64,000 nucleotides of DNA from Plantibacter flavus (GTDB taxonomy: Bacteria > Actinomycetota > Actinomycetes > Actinomycetales > Microbacteriaceae): NCBI RefSeq assembly GCF_900177615.1, contig NZ_FXAP01000001.1:1184825-1248824 (forward strand). Direction: 5' to 3'. The position numbers and the translations under genes were made by a program. Below the pieces are notes generated by a model, which was given only the letters and a program-made list of their open reading frames with translations, made no database searches and had not been told where the DNA came from. Positions 21,554 through 30,923 of this stretch are shown one piece after another (within the stretch, counting starts at the first letter, position 1; each line of letters starts with the position of its first letter).

Positions 21554-24103
21554 GTGGCTGACGCAGCGGAACGCGGCCGGCTGATCGCTGCGACGGGTGA
21601 GAGCCCCGACATCGTCTTCGACCGGTTCGTCTCCTGGGCCGAGGCCGGCGGACTCAGCCTGTACCCGGCGCAGGAGGAGGCGCTCATCGGCATCGTCGAC
21701 GGCGCCAACGTCATCCTCTCCACGCCGACGGGCACCGGCAAGAGCCTCGTCGCCGCCGGCGCACACTTCGCGGCGCTGAGCTCCGGTCGCCGCAGCTACT
21801 ACACGGCGCCCATCAAGGCGCTCGTGAGCGAGAAGTTCTTCGCGCTCGTCGAGATGTTCGGTGCGGAGAACGTCGGGATGGTCACCGGGGACTCCTCGGT
21901 GAACGCCGACGCACCGATCGTCTGCTGCACCGCCGAGATCGTCGCCAACCTGGCGCTCCGGCACGGCGAGGACGCCGGCATCGACCAGGTCGTGATGGAC
22001 GAGTTCCACTTCTACGCCGACCCCGACCGCGGGTGGGCGTGGCAGGTGCCGCTGCTCACCCTCCCGGACACGCAGTTCATCCTCATGTCCGCCACCCTCG
22101 GCGACGTCGGCGACCTCGCGCGGGACCTCGAGCGCCGGACCGGCCGTGAGACCGCCATCGTGACCGGCGTCGAACGACCGGTGCCGCTCCACTTCTCCTA
22201 CGCGACCACACCGATCCACGAGACCGTGGAAGACCTCCTCCACACGGGACAGGCTCCGATCTACATCGTCCACTTCGCGCAGGCGGCGGCGCTCGAGCGG
22301 GCACAGGCGTTGACCAGCCTCAAGGTCGTCACCCGCGAGCAACGCGACGAGATCGCCGACGCCATCGGCGACTTCCGGTTCAGCACCGCGTTCGGCACGA
22401 CGCTGTCCCGGCTCGTCCGCAGCGGGATCGGCGTGCACCACGCCGGCATGCTGCCGAAGTACCGACGCCTGGTGGAGCAGCTGGCCCAACGTGGTCTCCT
22501 CCGCGTCATCTGCGGGACGGACACCCTCGGCGTCGGGATCAACGTCCCGATCCGCACGGTCCTGTTCACGGCGCTCACGAAGTACGACGGCACGAAGATG
22601 CGCCAGGTGAACGCCCGGGAGTTCCACCAGATCGCCGGTCGTGCGGGTCGGGCCGGCTACGACACCGCGGGCACCGTCGTCGTCCAGGCTCCCGAGCACG
22701 AGACCGAGAACCTCAAGCTCATCGAGAAGGCCGGCGACGACCCGAAGAAGCGCCGGAAGATCATCCGGAAGAAGGCGCCGGAGGGGTTCGTGTCCTGGGG
22801 GGAGCCGAGCTTCCAGCGTCTCGTCGCGGCCGAGCCTGAGACACTTACCAGCCACATGCAGCTCACCCACGCGATGATGCTCAGCGTCATCGCACGCGGC
22901 GGTGACAGCTTCGGCACCATCCGCTCCCTCGTCTTCGACAACCACGAGCCTCGGGCGAGACGATTCGCCCTGGCCAGGCGCGCGCTCGAGATCTACCGCA
23001 CCCTCCGCACGGCAGGCGTCATCACCCAGACGATCGACCCCGAGACGGGTGAGGTCGTCATCGGCCTCACGGTCGAGCTGCAGCCGAACTTCGCGCTCAA
23101 CGCTCCGCTGTCGCCCTTCGCCCTCGCCGCGTTCGAGCTCTTGGACCCTGCGGAGCCCGGCTTCGCCCTCGACGTCATCTCGGTGGTCGAGTCGACGCTC
23201 GATGATCCGCGCCAGATCGTCATGGCCCAGCAGCACCTCGCCAGGGGCGAGGCCGTGCAGGCGATGAAGGCCGAGGGGATCGAGTACGACCAGCGCATGG
23301 AACTTCTCGAGGCGGTGACCCATCCGAGACCGCTGGCGGAACTCCTCGAGGCGGCGTTTACCAGCTACACCGCCGCGCAGCCGTGGGCACTCGACCTCGA
23401 GCTCCGCCCGAAGGCGGTCGTCCGCGACTTCATCGAACGCGCACTCAACTTCAGTGAGTTCGTCTCGTTCTACAGCCTCTCGAGGTCCGAGGGACTCGTC
23501 CTGCGATACCTTTCCGACGCCTTCCGGGCGATCCGGCAGAGCGTGCCGGACGAGTTCAAGGACGAGGAGCTCCAGGACCTCATCGAGTGGCTCGGAGAAC
23601 TCGTCCGACAGGTCGACTCGAGTCTGCTCGACGAGTGGGAGGAACTGTCCCACCCGGACCCCGAGCGCCATGCGGAGGCGAGTCGGTCACTTCCACCCAC
23701 GCCACGGAGCGTCCTCGCCAACCGTCGGGCGTTCACCGTCCTCGTCCGGAACGAACTCTTCCGCCGGGTCCAGCTCGCGTCGCTTGAGCACTACGACGCG
23801 CTCGGCGAGCTCGACGCGTCGGCTGGATTCGACGCCGACACCTGGGCGGACGCCATGGATCCGTACTTCGAGGAGCACGGTGAACTCCCGACGGGTGCTG
23901 CAGCACGGAGCCCGGCGCTGCTGATCGTCGACGACGAGGACGAGCGCCCCGTCGGCGACACGGGCGGTGTCTGGCGAGTGCGTCAGGTGTTCGCCGATCC
24001 GGCCGGCGACCACGACTGGGGGATCAGCGCAGTCATCGATCTCGACGCCTCCGATGAGACCGGGACCGCGGTCGTCCGGGTGACCGCTGTCGGGATGCTC
24101 TGA
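21554..24103 (+). CDS. SF2 RNA helicase, DEAD/DEAH with DUF3516-type C-terminus
   Basis: 849-aa superfamily 2 helicase, Ski2-like in layout. Walker A STPTGTGKS at residues 56-64, motif II DEFH at 149-152, SAT at 179-181, and a second RecA domain with GIGVHHAGMLPKYRR and QIAGRAGRAGYDT. The long C-terminal half (from about 430) resembles the DUF3516 region of a helicase found throughout actinobacteria; its substrate is not established, RNA being presumed. GTG start 4 bp after ctaB, so co-transcription is likely, though no functional link with heme synthesis is evident. Confidence 0.85.
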   Translation: MADAAERGRLIAATGESPDIVFDRFVSWAEAGGLSLYPAQEEALIGIVDGANVILSTPTGTGKSLVAAGAHFAALSSGRRSYYTAPIKALVSEKFFALVEMFGAENVGMVTGDSSVNADAPIVCCTAEIVANLALRHGEDAGIDQVVMDEFHFYADPDRGWAWQVPLLTLPDTQFILMSATLGDVGDLARDLERRTGRETAIVTGVERPVPLHFSYATTPIHETVEDLLHTGQAPIYIVHFAQAAALERAQALTSLKVVTREQRDEIADAIGDFRFSTAFGTTLSRLVRSGIGVHHAGMLPKYRRLVEQLAQRGLLRVICGTDTLGVGINVPIRTVLFTALTKYDGTKMRQVNAREFHQIAGRAGRAGYDTAGTVVVQAPEHETENLKLIEKAGDDPKKRRKIIRKKAPEGFVSWGEPSFQRLVAAEPETLTSHMQLTHAMMLSVIARGGDSFGTIRSLVFDNHEPRARRFALARRALEIYRTLRTAGVITQTIDPETGEVVIGLTVELQPNFALNAPLSPFALAAFELLDPAEPGFALDVISVVESTLDDPRQIVMAQQHLARGEAVQAMKAEGIEYDQRMELLEAVTHPRPLAELLEAAFTSYTAAQPWALDLELRPKAVVRDFIERALNFSEFVSFYSLSRSEGLVLRYLSDAFRAIRQSVPDEFKDEELQDLIEWLGELVRQVDSSLLDEWEELSHPDPERHAEASRSLPPTPRSVLANRRAFTVLVRNELFRRVQLASLEHYDALGELDASAGFDADTWADAMDPYFEEHGELPTGAAARSPALLIVDDEDERPVGDTGGVWRVRQVFADPAGDHDWGISAVIDLDASDETGTAVVRVTAVGML

Positions 24104-24170
24104 GCCGCCAGCAGGCGCAGTAAACCGTCAGCAGGCGCAGTGAGCCGTCAGCGGAAGAGCGTCTGAGCCG
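24101..24170 (+). repeat. Three-copy 20-bp tandem repeat between convergent genes
   Basis: Copies begin at 24101, 24121 and 24141 (consensus TGAGCCGTCAGCAGGCGCAG, third copy diverging after CCGTCAGC), with a fourth partial copy at 24164. The first copy contains the helicase stop codon; the array ends against the ctaA stop. It is too short and gapless for CRISPR. Confidence 0.75.
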
Positions 24171-25202
24171 TCAGCGCGAGACGCTGAGGGATGCCGACTC
24201 CTCGACGCGCGACGCGGTCCGGTCCGGGATCCGCTGCTGCAGCACGACCCAGGTCATCGCGGCGACGAGCAGTCCGGCGAGCACCATGTGCAGCCCGACG
24301 AGCACTTCGGGGAGTCCGAGGCGGGCCTGGGTGAGCCCCACGATGATCTGCACCACTTCGACCGCGAGCAGGGTGGAGACCGCCGTGCGTACCCCGCGCG
24401 ACCCGCGGCGGGCACCGAGCGCGATCACGCCGACGAGCAGCACGATGGTGCCGGCGAGCGTCGCGTAGGCGGGCCAGCTGTGGAGGTGCTGGAGGAACTC
24501 GGGGTCGAACCCGTTGCGCGGCGCCGGCACCTCCTTCGAGTTGTCGCCGGCGTGCGGGCCCGAGCCCGTCGTCAGGATGCCGAACACCACGGTGACGGCG
24601 ACGAAGAGGCTCGTCAGGTGGACGACGCCGAGGTACCAGCCGGGCATGACCTTCACCGCACCGCGGGGGCCGCGGTAGACCCGATGGACGAGCATCGTCG
24701 CGAGGGCGACGAGGACGATCGAGATGACGAAGTGCAGCCCGACCACGTACGGGTTGAGTCCAGTGAGGACGGTGATGCCGCCGAGGACCGCCTGCGCGGG
24801 GATCGACAGACCCTGGAGCAGGGTCAGCCGGAAGAGGTCGGGGCGCTGCCGACGCATGCGGATCACCGCGAGGAACGCGGCGATCACGATGGCCGCGAGG
24901 ACGAAGGTCAGGAGTCGGTTGCCGAACTCGATGAATCCGTGGATGCCCATCTCCGGCGTGTTGACGAAGGAGTCGTCCGTGCAGCGAGGCCACGTGGGGC
25001 ACCCGAGCCCGGAGGCCGTCAGGCGCACGGCGCCCCCGGTTCCGATGAGGACGAGCTGGAAGGCGAACGAGAGCCAGGCGACGACCCGTACGCGCTTGTC
25101 GATCGTCGTCGGCAACCACTGCCAGAACCGGGTGGCCCGCACCCGGTCGGGAAGGGACGGTGCCGGCGTCGGTCGACCGGCGGTCTTGGAGTGGTGTGAC
25201 AC
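24171..25202 (-). CDS. ctaA: Heme A synthase (COX15/CtaA)
   Basis: Oxidises heme O to heme A in the membrane for cytochrome aa3. 343 aa with about eight transmembrane segments. Conserved signatures: VLIGTGGAVRLTASGLGCPTWPRC near the N-terminus (GLGCP with the paired cysteines), EFGNRLL and a C-terminal VGLHMVLAG. GTG 25202 is chosen because GAAGGAT precedes it at good spacing; an ATG at 25259 would add 19 unlikely residues. Confidence 0.92.
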   Translation of the reverse strand: MSHHSKTAGRPTPAPSLPDRVRATRFWQWLPTTIDKRVRVVAWLSFAFQLVLIGTGGAVRLTASGLGCPTWPRCTDDSFVNTPEMGIHGFIEFGNRLLTFVLAAIVIAAFLAVIRMRRQRPDLFRLTLLQGLSIPAQAVLGGITVLTGLNPYVVGLHFVISIVLVALATMLVHRVYRGPRGAVKVMPGWYLGVVHLTSLFVAVTVVFGILTTGSGPHAGDNSKEVPAPRNGFDPEFLQHLHSWPAYATLAGTIVLLVGVIALGARRGSRGVRTAVSTLLAVEVVQIIVGLTQARLGLPEVLVGLHMVLAGLLVAAMTWVVLQQRIPDRTASRVEESASLSVSR

Positions 25203-25275
25203 GGGACGATCCTTCGGTTCGCGGTGGCCACGGCTGCGGTATCCACCGTCCTCACCCACAACCCACAGGAAGCTG

Positions 25276-25335
25276 TAGGATTATGAGGTTCACGGTGCGC
25301 GCGAGAAGCGCCATGGTTCATGAACATTGTAGGTT
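25276..25335 (+). promoter_or_regulatory. suf operon upstream region with palindrome
   Basis: Two candidate -10 boxes, TAGGAT (25276-25281) and TAGGTT (25330-25335), flank the perfect 10-bp palindrome GTTCATGAAC (25316-25325); TTCGCGAA (25334-25341) lies next to it. A strong ribosome site (GGGAGGAAAGAGGG) precedes sufB. The palindrome is a candidate operator; no regulator gene such as sufR adjoins it. Confidence 0.4.
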
Positions 25336-25449
25336 CGCGAAGAAGCCGCCCGCACATCCCCTCCCCAATCCGCTCCGATCAGGCGCGTGCCATGGGAGGG
25401 AATGACGACCTCCAGCCGGTGGTTGTCTCCAGGGAGGAAAGAGGGACAC

Positions 25450-26868
25450 ATGTCAGACATCCTGATCGATCGCCCGGAGCTCGCCGGACTCGGCCAATAC
25501 GAGTTCGGATGGCACGACGGCGACGTCGCCGGCGCTTCAGCGCGCCGCGGCATCTCCACTGAGGTCGTGGCCGACATCTCCGCACTGAAGAACGAACCGG
25601 ACTGGATGCTGCAGCGCCGCCTCAAGGCCCTGCAGCTGTTCGAGCGCAAGCCCATGCCGACGTGGGGCGCCGACCTCTCCGAGATCGACTTCGAGAACAT
25701 CAAGTACTTCGTCCGGTCCACCGAGAAGCAGGCTCAGACCTGGGAGGACCTGCCGGACGACATCAAGAACACCTACGAGAAGCTCGGCATCCCCGAGGCG
25801 GAGCGCCAGCGCCTCGTCTCCGGTGTCGCCGCGCAGTACGAGTCCGAGGTGGTCTACCACCAGATCAACGAGGAGCTCGAGGCGCAGGGTGTCATCTTCA
25901 TGGACACCGACACGGCGTTGCGCGAGCACCCCGAGTTCTTCGAGGAGTACTTCGGCACGGTCATCCCGTCCGGCGACAACAAGTTCGCCGCACTGAACAC
26001 CGCCGTGTGGTCGGGTGGCTCCTTCGTCTACGTGCCGCCCGGCGTGCACGTCGAGATCCCGCTGCAGGCCTACTTCCGGATCAACACCGAGAACATGGGT
26101 CAGTTCGAGCGCACGCTGATCATCGCCGACGAGGGCAGCTACGTGCACTACATCGAGGGCTGCACCGCGCCGATCTACAAGTCGGACTCGCTGCACTCCG
26201 CGGTCGTCGAGATCATCGTCAAGAAGAACGCCCGCGTACGCTACACGACGATCCAGAACTGGTCGAACAACGTCTACAACCTGGTCACGAAGCGCGCCAC
26301 GGCCGCCGAAGGCGCGACCATGGAGTGGATCGACGGCAACATCGGATCCAAGGTCACGATGAAGTACCCGTCCATCTACCTCATGGGCGAGCACGCCAAG
26401 GGCGAGACCCTGTCCGTCGCGTTCGCCGGTCCCGGCCAGCACCAGGACGCCGGCGCGAAGATGATCCACATGGCTCCGTACACGCAGTCGTCCATCGTCT
26501 CCAAGTCGATCGCCCGAGGCGGCGGACGCGCGGGGTACCGCGGCGAGGTCCGGGTGGACGCCAACGCCCATCACTCGGCCAACACCGTGCGCTGCGACGC
26601 GCTCCTGGTCGACACCATCTCCCGCAGCGACACGTACCCGGCGATCGACATCCGTGTGGACGACGTCCAGCTCGGACACGAGGCGACGGTGTCCAAGGTC
26701 AGCGAGGAGCAGCTCTTCTACCTCATGAGCCGCGGCATGCCGGAAGACGAGGCCATGGCGATGATCGTCCGCGGCTTCATCGAGCCGATCGCCCGCGAAC
26801 TGCCCATGGAGTACGCACTCGAACTCAACAAGCTCATCGAGATGGGCATGGAAGGATCCGTCGGTTAA
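25450..26868 (+). CDS. sufB: SufB, Fe-S cluster assembly scaffold
   Basis: Core scaffold subunit of the SufBCD complex, where Fe-S clusters are built. 472 aa; the family features [28 protein letters not shown], the [13 protein letters not shown] segment with its conserved cysteine, and a C-terminal [21 protein letters not shown] are present. ATG 25450 follows a very strong purine-rich ribosome site. The stop shares one base with the sufD start. No intein is present, unlike some mycobacterial SufB proteins. Confidence 0.97.
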   Translation: MSDILIDRPELAGLGQYEFGWHDGDVAGASARRGISTEVVADISALKNEPDWMLQRRLKALQLFERKPMPTWGADLSEIDFENIKYFVRSTEKQAQTWEDLPDDIKNTYEKLGIPEAERQRLVSGVAAQYESEVVYHQINEELEAQGVIFMDTDTALREHPEFFEEYFGTVIPSGDNKFAALNTAVWSGGSFVYVPPGVHVEIPLQAYFRINTENMGQFERTLIIADEGSYVHYIEGCTAPIYKSDSLHSAVVEIIVKKNARVRYTTIQNWSNNVYNLVTKRATAAEGATMEWIDGNIGSKVTMKYPSIYLMGEHAKGETLSVAFAGPGQHQDAGAKMIHMAPYTQSSIVSKSIARGGGRAGYRGEVRVDANAHHSANTVRCDALLVDTISRSDTYPAIDIRVDDVQLGHEATVSKVSEEQLFYLMSRGMPEDEAMAMIVRGFIEPIARELPMEYALELNKLIEMGMEGSVG

Positions 26869-28076
26869 TGACGACTGCAGCACCGACTCAGACCGAAGGA
26901 CAGCACGGCATCACGGCACACAGCGACGGCGCAGGACGCGTCATCCCGGTGCAGACCCGATCGGAGCGCTTCAGCTCCTATGATGTCGCCGACTTCCCAA
27001 CGGTGACGGGACGCGAGGCGGTCTGGAAGCTCAGCCCGGTCGCGCAGTTCGCCGACCTCACCGCGGGGGAGCTCGACGGCTCACCCACCCCGATCGCGCA
27101 CGACGACGTCGACGGATTCAGCGTCGAGTGGATCAGTCGCGACGACGCCCGCGTCGGCTCCGCCGGAGTGCCTGAGGAGCGCGCCTCCGCGAACGCCTGG
27201 TCGAGCTTCGACCAAGCACTGGCGATCTCGGTCACGGGTGAGGAGTCCAAGACCCTGCGCCTCGAGCGGAGCGGGCTCGGCGACGGCGCCCGCGCTGCGC
27301 ACACCGTCATCACCGCCGCGCCGTTCAGCCGGGGCCTCATCATCATCGAGAACGCAGGCGACGCCCGCCTCACCGAGAACGTCGAGATCGTCGTCGGCGA
27401 GCAGGCCGACGTGACCGTCGTGACCGTGCAGTGGTGGGACGACGCAGCCGTGCACCTCGCCAGCCACTTCGCGTCCATCGGTCGCGACGCCCACCTCAAG
27501 CACGTCGTGGTGTCGCTCGGCGGCAAGGTCGTCCGGGTGAACCCGACCCTGCACCTCGCCGGTCAGGGCTCGGACCTCGACTCGCTCGGCGTGTACTTCT
27601 CCGACGCGGGTCAGCACCTCGAGCAGCAGGTCTACATGCACCACGACGCACCGAACACCCGCGGGCGCGTGACCTACAAGGGCGCACTGCAGGGCGAGGG
27701 TGCGCGGTCCGTGTGGATCGGCGACGTCCTCATCAGCAACCGTGCCGTCGGCACCGACAGCTACGAGCAGAACCGCAACCTCGTCCTCTCCGACGGCACC
27801 CGTGCCGACTCGGTGCCGAACCTCGAGATCGAGACCGGCGACATCGCCGGTGCCGGTCACGCGAGCGCGACCGGACGCTTCGACGACGAGCAGCTCTTCT
27901 ACCTGCAGGCTCGAGGCATACCTGAGGACGAGGCACGACGACTCGTCGTCCGCGGCTTCCTCGTGGAGATCATCCAGCAGATCGGTGACACCGAGCTGCA
28001 GGAGCGCCTCTCGGCGGCCATCGAGGCCGAACTGCTCGGCGCCGACGGACAGGGCACCGGCGGAGCGCAGCACTGA
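26868..28076 (+). CDS. sufD: SufD, Fe-S cluster assembly protein
   Basis: Partner of SufB in the scaffold complex. 402 aa; the N-terminal half is variable and the C-terminal half has the beta-helix core (HHDAPNTRGRVTYKGALQGEG, QLFYLQARGIPEDEARRLVVRGF), with the conserved histidine of SufD in the MHHDAPNT segment. Start ATG 26868 overlaps sufB by one base and the stop overlaps the ferredoxin start by one base. Confidence 0.96.
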   Translation: MTTAAPTQTEGQHGITAHSDGAGRVIPVQTRSERFSSYDVADFPTVTGREAVWKLSPVAQFADLTAGELDGSPTPIAHDDVDGFSVEWISRDDARVGSAGVPEERASANAWSSFDQALAISVTGEESKTLRLERSGLGDGARAAHTVITAAPFSRGLIIIENAGDARLTENVEIVVGEQADVTVVTVQWWDDAAVHLASHFASIGRDAHLKHVVVSLGGKVVRVNPTLHLAGQGSDLDSLGVYFSDAGQHLEQQVYMHHDAPNTRGRVTYKGALQGEGARSVWIGDVLISNRAVGTDSYEQNRNLVLSDGTRADSVPNLEIETGDIAGAGHASATGRFDDEQLFYLQARGIPEDEARRLVVRGFLVEIIQQIGDTELQERLSAAIEAELLGADGQGTGGAQH

Positions 28077-28399
28077 TGGCGACGAAGGTGTGCTCGTTCG
28101 ACGAGCTCGCCGTCAACCAGGCCAAGCGGGTCGTGGTGGACGGCGTGCCGATCGCCCTCGTGCGCGACGCGTCGGACGAACTGTTCGCGATCGGCGACGT
28201 CTGCACCCACGGCGACATCTCGCTGTCCGAAGGCTTCGTCGAGGACGGCAACCTCGAATGCTGGGCACACGGCTCGCAGTTCTCGCTCACGACGGGCAAG
28301 CCGCTCACCCTTCCGGCCTACGAGCCGGTCCCCGTCTACACCGTCGAGCTCATCGACGGCGACATCTACATCGACCCGACCGCAACGAAAGAGATCTAG
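28076..28399 (+). CDS. Rieske-type [2Fe-2S] ferredoxin in the suf operon
   Basis: 107-aa Rieske domain, annotated in relatives as a non-heme iron oxygenase ferredoxin subunit. Cluster ligands Cys43-x-His45 (DVCTHGDISL) and Cys62-x2-His65 (LECWAHGSQF) are all present. It is coupled to sufD and precedes sufC by 4 bp, so an electron-supply role in cluster assembly or a role as a dedicated client is plausible. A dioxygenase partner is not encoded nearby. Confidence 0.9.
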   Translation: MATKVCSFDELAVNQAKRVVVDGVPIALVRDASDELFAIGDVCTHGDISLSEGFVEDGNLECWAHGSQFSLTTGKPLTLPAYEPVPVYTVELIDGDIYIDPTATKEI

Positions 28400-28403
28400 C
28401 ACC

Positions 28404-29180
28404 ATGTCAGTCCTCGAAATCCGCGACCTGCACGTCAGCGTCGAAACCGAACAGGGCACCAAGCCGATCCTGCGTGGCGTCGACCTCACCATCCGGAAGG
28501 GCGAGACCCACGCGATCATGGGTCCGAACGGTTCGGGCAAGTCCACGCTCGCGTACACGATCGCCGGCCACCCGAAGTACACCGTCGACAGCGGATCCAT
28601 CACGCTGGACGGCGAGGACGTCCTCGCGATGAGCGTCGACGAGCGCGCCCGTGCCGGACTCTTCCTCGCGATGCAGTACCCGGTCGAGATCCCCGGCGTC
28701 ACGGTCACGAACTTCCTCCGCACGGCGAAGACCGCCGTCGAGGGCGAGGCGCCCGCGATCCGCGGCTGGATCAAGGACGTCCGCGAGTCGATGAAGAACC
28801 TGCGCATGGAGCCTGCCTTCGCCGAGCGCAACGTCAACGAGGGCTTCTCCGGTGGCGAGAAGAAGCGTCACGAGATCCTCCAGCTCGAGCTGCTGAAGCC
28901 GCAGTTCGCAGTCCTCGACGAGACCGACTCCGGCCTCGACGTCGACGCCCTCAAGATCGTGTCCGAGGGCGTCAACCGCGCCAAGGAGAACACGGGCCTC
29001 GGCGTCCTGCTGATCACGCACTACACGCGCATCCTCCGCTACATCAAGCCGGACTTCGTGCACGTCTTCGTCGCCGGCAAGATCGCTGAGCAGGGCGGTC
29101 CCGAGCTCGCCGACCGACTCGAGAACGAAGGCTACGACCGCTTCCTCGTCGACGCCGTCGTCGCCCCGGAAGGTGCCTGA
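28404..29180 (+). CDS. sufC: SufC, Fe-S cluster assembly ATPase
   Basis: ABC-type ATPase of SufBCD that drives conformational change of the scaffold; soluble, not a transporter. 258 aa, Walker A GPNGSGKST near residue 37, signature FSGGEKKR, and DETDSGLDVDALK after Walker B, the usual SufC form. In many actinobacteria sufS and sufU follow; here a DUF59 gene comes directly after. Confidence 0.97.
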   Translation: MSVLEIRDLHVSVETEQGTKPILRGVDLTIRKGETHAIMGPNGSGKSTLAYTIAGHPKYTVDSGSITLDGEDVLAMSVDERARAGLFLAMQYPVEIPGVTVTNFLRTAKTAVEGEAPAIRGWIKDVRESMKNLRMEPAFAERNVNEGFSGGEKKRHEILQLELLKPQFAVLDETDSGLDVDALKIVSEGVNRAKENTGLGVLLITHYTRILRYIKPDFVHVFVAGKIAEQGGPELADRLENEGYDRFLVDAVVAPEGA

Positions 29181-29196
29181 AGCCGCGCGAGCGGTC

Positions 29197-29202
29197 TAAG
29201 AT
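29197..29202 (+). promoter_or_regulatory. Candidate -10 box for a leaderless DUF59 transcript
   Basis: TAAGAT, then 6 nt, then ATG 29209. It may give the DUF59 gene an internal promoter within the suf operon. Confidence 0.5.
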
Positions 29203-29208
29203 AACGAC

Positions 29209-29538
29209 ATGGTAACAACGCTCAGTCCGCAACGATTCGACGAGGTCGAAGAGGCGCTCAAGGACGTCATGGACCCCGAGCTCGGGGTGAACGTGGTCGA
29301 CCTCGGTCTCATCTACGACCTGGGGTGGGATGACGAGAACGACGCGCTCATCATCCACATGACCCTGACCTCCGCCGGATGTCCGCTCACGGACGTCCTC
29401 GAGGAGCAGACGGGTCAAGCGCTCGACGGCATCGTCGACGCCTTCCGCATCAACTGGGTGTGGATGCCGCCGTGGGGCCCGGAGCGCATCACGGACGACG
29501 GGCGCGACATGATGCGTGCCCTCGGCTTCTCGATCTGA
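29209..29538 (+). CDS. DUF59/MIP18-family metal-sulfur cluster assembly factor (SufT-like)
   Basis: 109 aa of the PaaD/MIP18 family, which assists Fe-S cluster maturation or transfer. Conserved features: MDPELGVNVVDLGLIYDL near the N-terminus and the reactive-type cysteine Cys58 in LTSAGCPLTD. It closes the suf operon, 28 bp after sufC, and is followed by a strong hairpin. In mycobacteria the equivalent gene sits after sufS and sufU. Confidence 0.92.
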   Translation: MVTTLSPQRFDEVEEALKDVMDPELGVNVVDLGLIYDLGWDDENDALIIHMTLTSAGCPLTDVLEEQTGQALDGIVDAFRINWVWMPPWGPERITDDGRDMMRALGFSI

Positions 29539-29548
29539 TCGATCCTCC

Positions 29549-29587
29549 ACGACGACGGACGGCTGCATCGCAGCCGTCCGTCGTCGT
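29549..29587 (+). terminator. Terminator of the suf operon
   Basis: Perfect 17-bp stem (29549-29565 with 29571-29587), loop CATCG, 10 bp after the DUF59 stop, followed by GTTCCC. Confidence 0.8.
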
Positions 29588-29619
29588 GTTCCCGACAGTG
29601 TCGCCCGGCTGATCCCGGA

Positions 29620-29625
29620 TAGGGT
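29620..29625 (+). promoter_or_regulatory. -10 box for a leaderless aminotransferase transcript
   Basis: TAGGGT, 6 nt, ATG 29632. Confidence 0.5.
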
Positions 29626-29631
29626 CGAGGC

Positions 29632-30798
29632 ATGACCGAGATCGTGTCCGCCGACCCCCTCGACGTCCTGCGCAGCCGGACGAGCGAGAAGTGGTCCGAG
29701 TACCCCGACGACGTCCTGCCCATGTTCGTGGCCGAGATGGACGTCCCGCTCGCCCCCGTGATCCGCGATGTCCTGCACGCGGCGATCGATCGCGGTGACG
29801 CCGGGTATGTCGCGAGCCGCACACGGCTCCCACAGGCGTTCGCCGACTTCGCAGCGCGACGCTGGGGATGGGACGTGGATCCCGGCTCCGTGTTCACCAC
29901 CGCCGACGTCAGCATGGGCATCGTCGAGATCCTGCGTCGCGTCATCTCGCCCGGCGAGGGCGTCGTGATCACCTCGCCGGTCTACCCACCGTTCTTCGAC
30001 CTCGTCACCGAGGCTGGGGGAGTCGTGGTGGACGCCCCCTTGCTCGGGTCCAGCCGCGCCGGCGATCCCGCCGGAGGCTGGCGGCTCGACCTGGACGGTC
30101 TCGAAGCAGCCTTCCGCAACGGCGCGAAGGCGTTCCTGCTCTGCAACCCGCACAACCCGATCGGTCGGCCGCACACGGTCGACGAACTCCGCTCGGTCGC
30201 CGCGCTGGCCGCGCGGTACGGGGTCACGGTCGTGAGCGATGAGATCCACGCTCCGCTCACCCAGCCGGGCGAGCGGTTCGTGCCCTATCTCAGCGTGTCC
30301 GACGAGGCCGCCGAACACGGGTACGCCGTCCTGTCGGCGAGCAAGGCCTGGAACCTCGCCGGCCTGAAGTGCGCGGTGATGGTCACCGCCGGCCCCGGGC
30401 CGCGGAGCGTGGTCGCGGGGATGCCGGTCGAGGTGTTCTGGCGGACGGGCCAGTTCGGTGTGCTGGCTTCGGTCGCCGCCTTCGAGGCCGGAGAGCCCTG
30501 GTTGGACGGGCTCCTCGGGTTGCTCGACGGCAACCGGCGGCTGCTCGGTGAGCTGCTGGGCACCGAGTTGCCCGAGGTCGGCTACCGTCCGCCTGGCGCC
30601 GGGTACCTCGCCTGGCTGGACTGCACCGCGTTCGGTTGGACCGAGCCCCCGGCGCGGCGCATCCTGCGCGAGGCGCGCGTCGCCCTGCAGGAGGGAGCCC
30701 CGTTCGGGCCCGGGGGCGTGGGCCACGCACGACTCAACCTGGCCTGCTCACCCGAGCTCCTCACCGAGGCGGTCGGACGGATCTCCGCCCTGCGTTGA
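29632..30798 (+). CDS. PLP-dependent aminotransferase, MalY/PatB (C-S lyase) type
   Basis: 388-aa fold-type I PLP enzyme. The N-terminal RTSEKWSEYPDDVLPMFVAEMD is the MalY/PatB hallmark; family members cleave cystathionine or other C-S bonds, and E. coli MalY also modulates MalT. PLP lysine Lys238 is in LSASKAWNLAGLKCA; LLCNPHNPIGR and VVSDEIHAPL carry the Asn and Asp contacts. It follows the suf operon but has its own promoter, so a link with sulfur supply is only suggestive. It is not a SufS: the cysteine desulfurase signatures are missing. Confidence 0.88.
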   Translation: MTEIVSADPLDVLRSRTSEKWSEYPDDVLPMFVAEMDVPLAPVIRDVLHAAIDRGDAGYVASRTRLPQAFADFAARRWGWDVDPGSVFTTADVSMGIVEILRRVISPGEGVVITSPVYPPFFDLVTEAGGVVVDAPLLGSSRAGDPAGGWRLDLDGLEAAFRNGAKAFLLCNPHNPIGRPHTVDELRSVAALAARYGVTVVSDEIHAPLTQPGERFVPYLSVSDEAAEHGYAVLSASKAWNLAGLKCAVMVTAGPGPRSVVAGMPVEVFWRTGQFGVLASVAAFEAGEPWLDGLLGLLDGNRRLLGELLGTELPEVGYRPPGAGYLAWLDCTAFGWTEPPARRILREARVALQEGAPFGPGGVGHARLNLACSPELLTEAVGRISALR

Positions 30799-30863
30799 CG
30801 GTCGTCCGGCCGCGCCGGAACCCTGCCGGAACGGCCGCGGTGCTGAGCATCGGATTCACGATT

Positions 30864-30869
30864 TATACT
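30864..30869 (+). promoter_or_regulatory. Candidate -10 box of the ABC-F gene
   Basis: TATACT 54 nt upstream of ATG 30924; the leader would be about 47 nt. Confidence 0.45.
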
Positions 30870-30923
30870 GGGAGGCTGACCCCCACCCTCCGCGTTGTCG
30901 AAACGCACCCGAAGAAATGGACT

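Noticed and set aside
20140-21741. Minus-strand frame covering ctaB and the tkt promoter region
   Set aside because: Shadow of ctaB; low-complexity charged translation.
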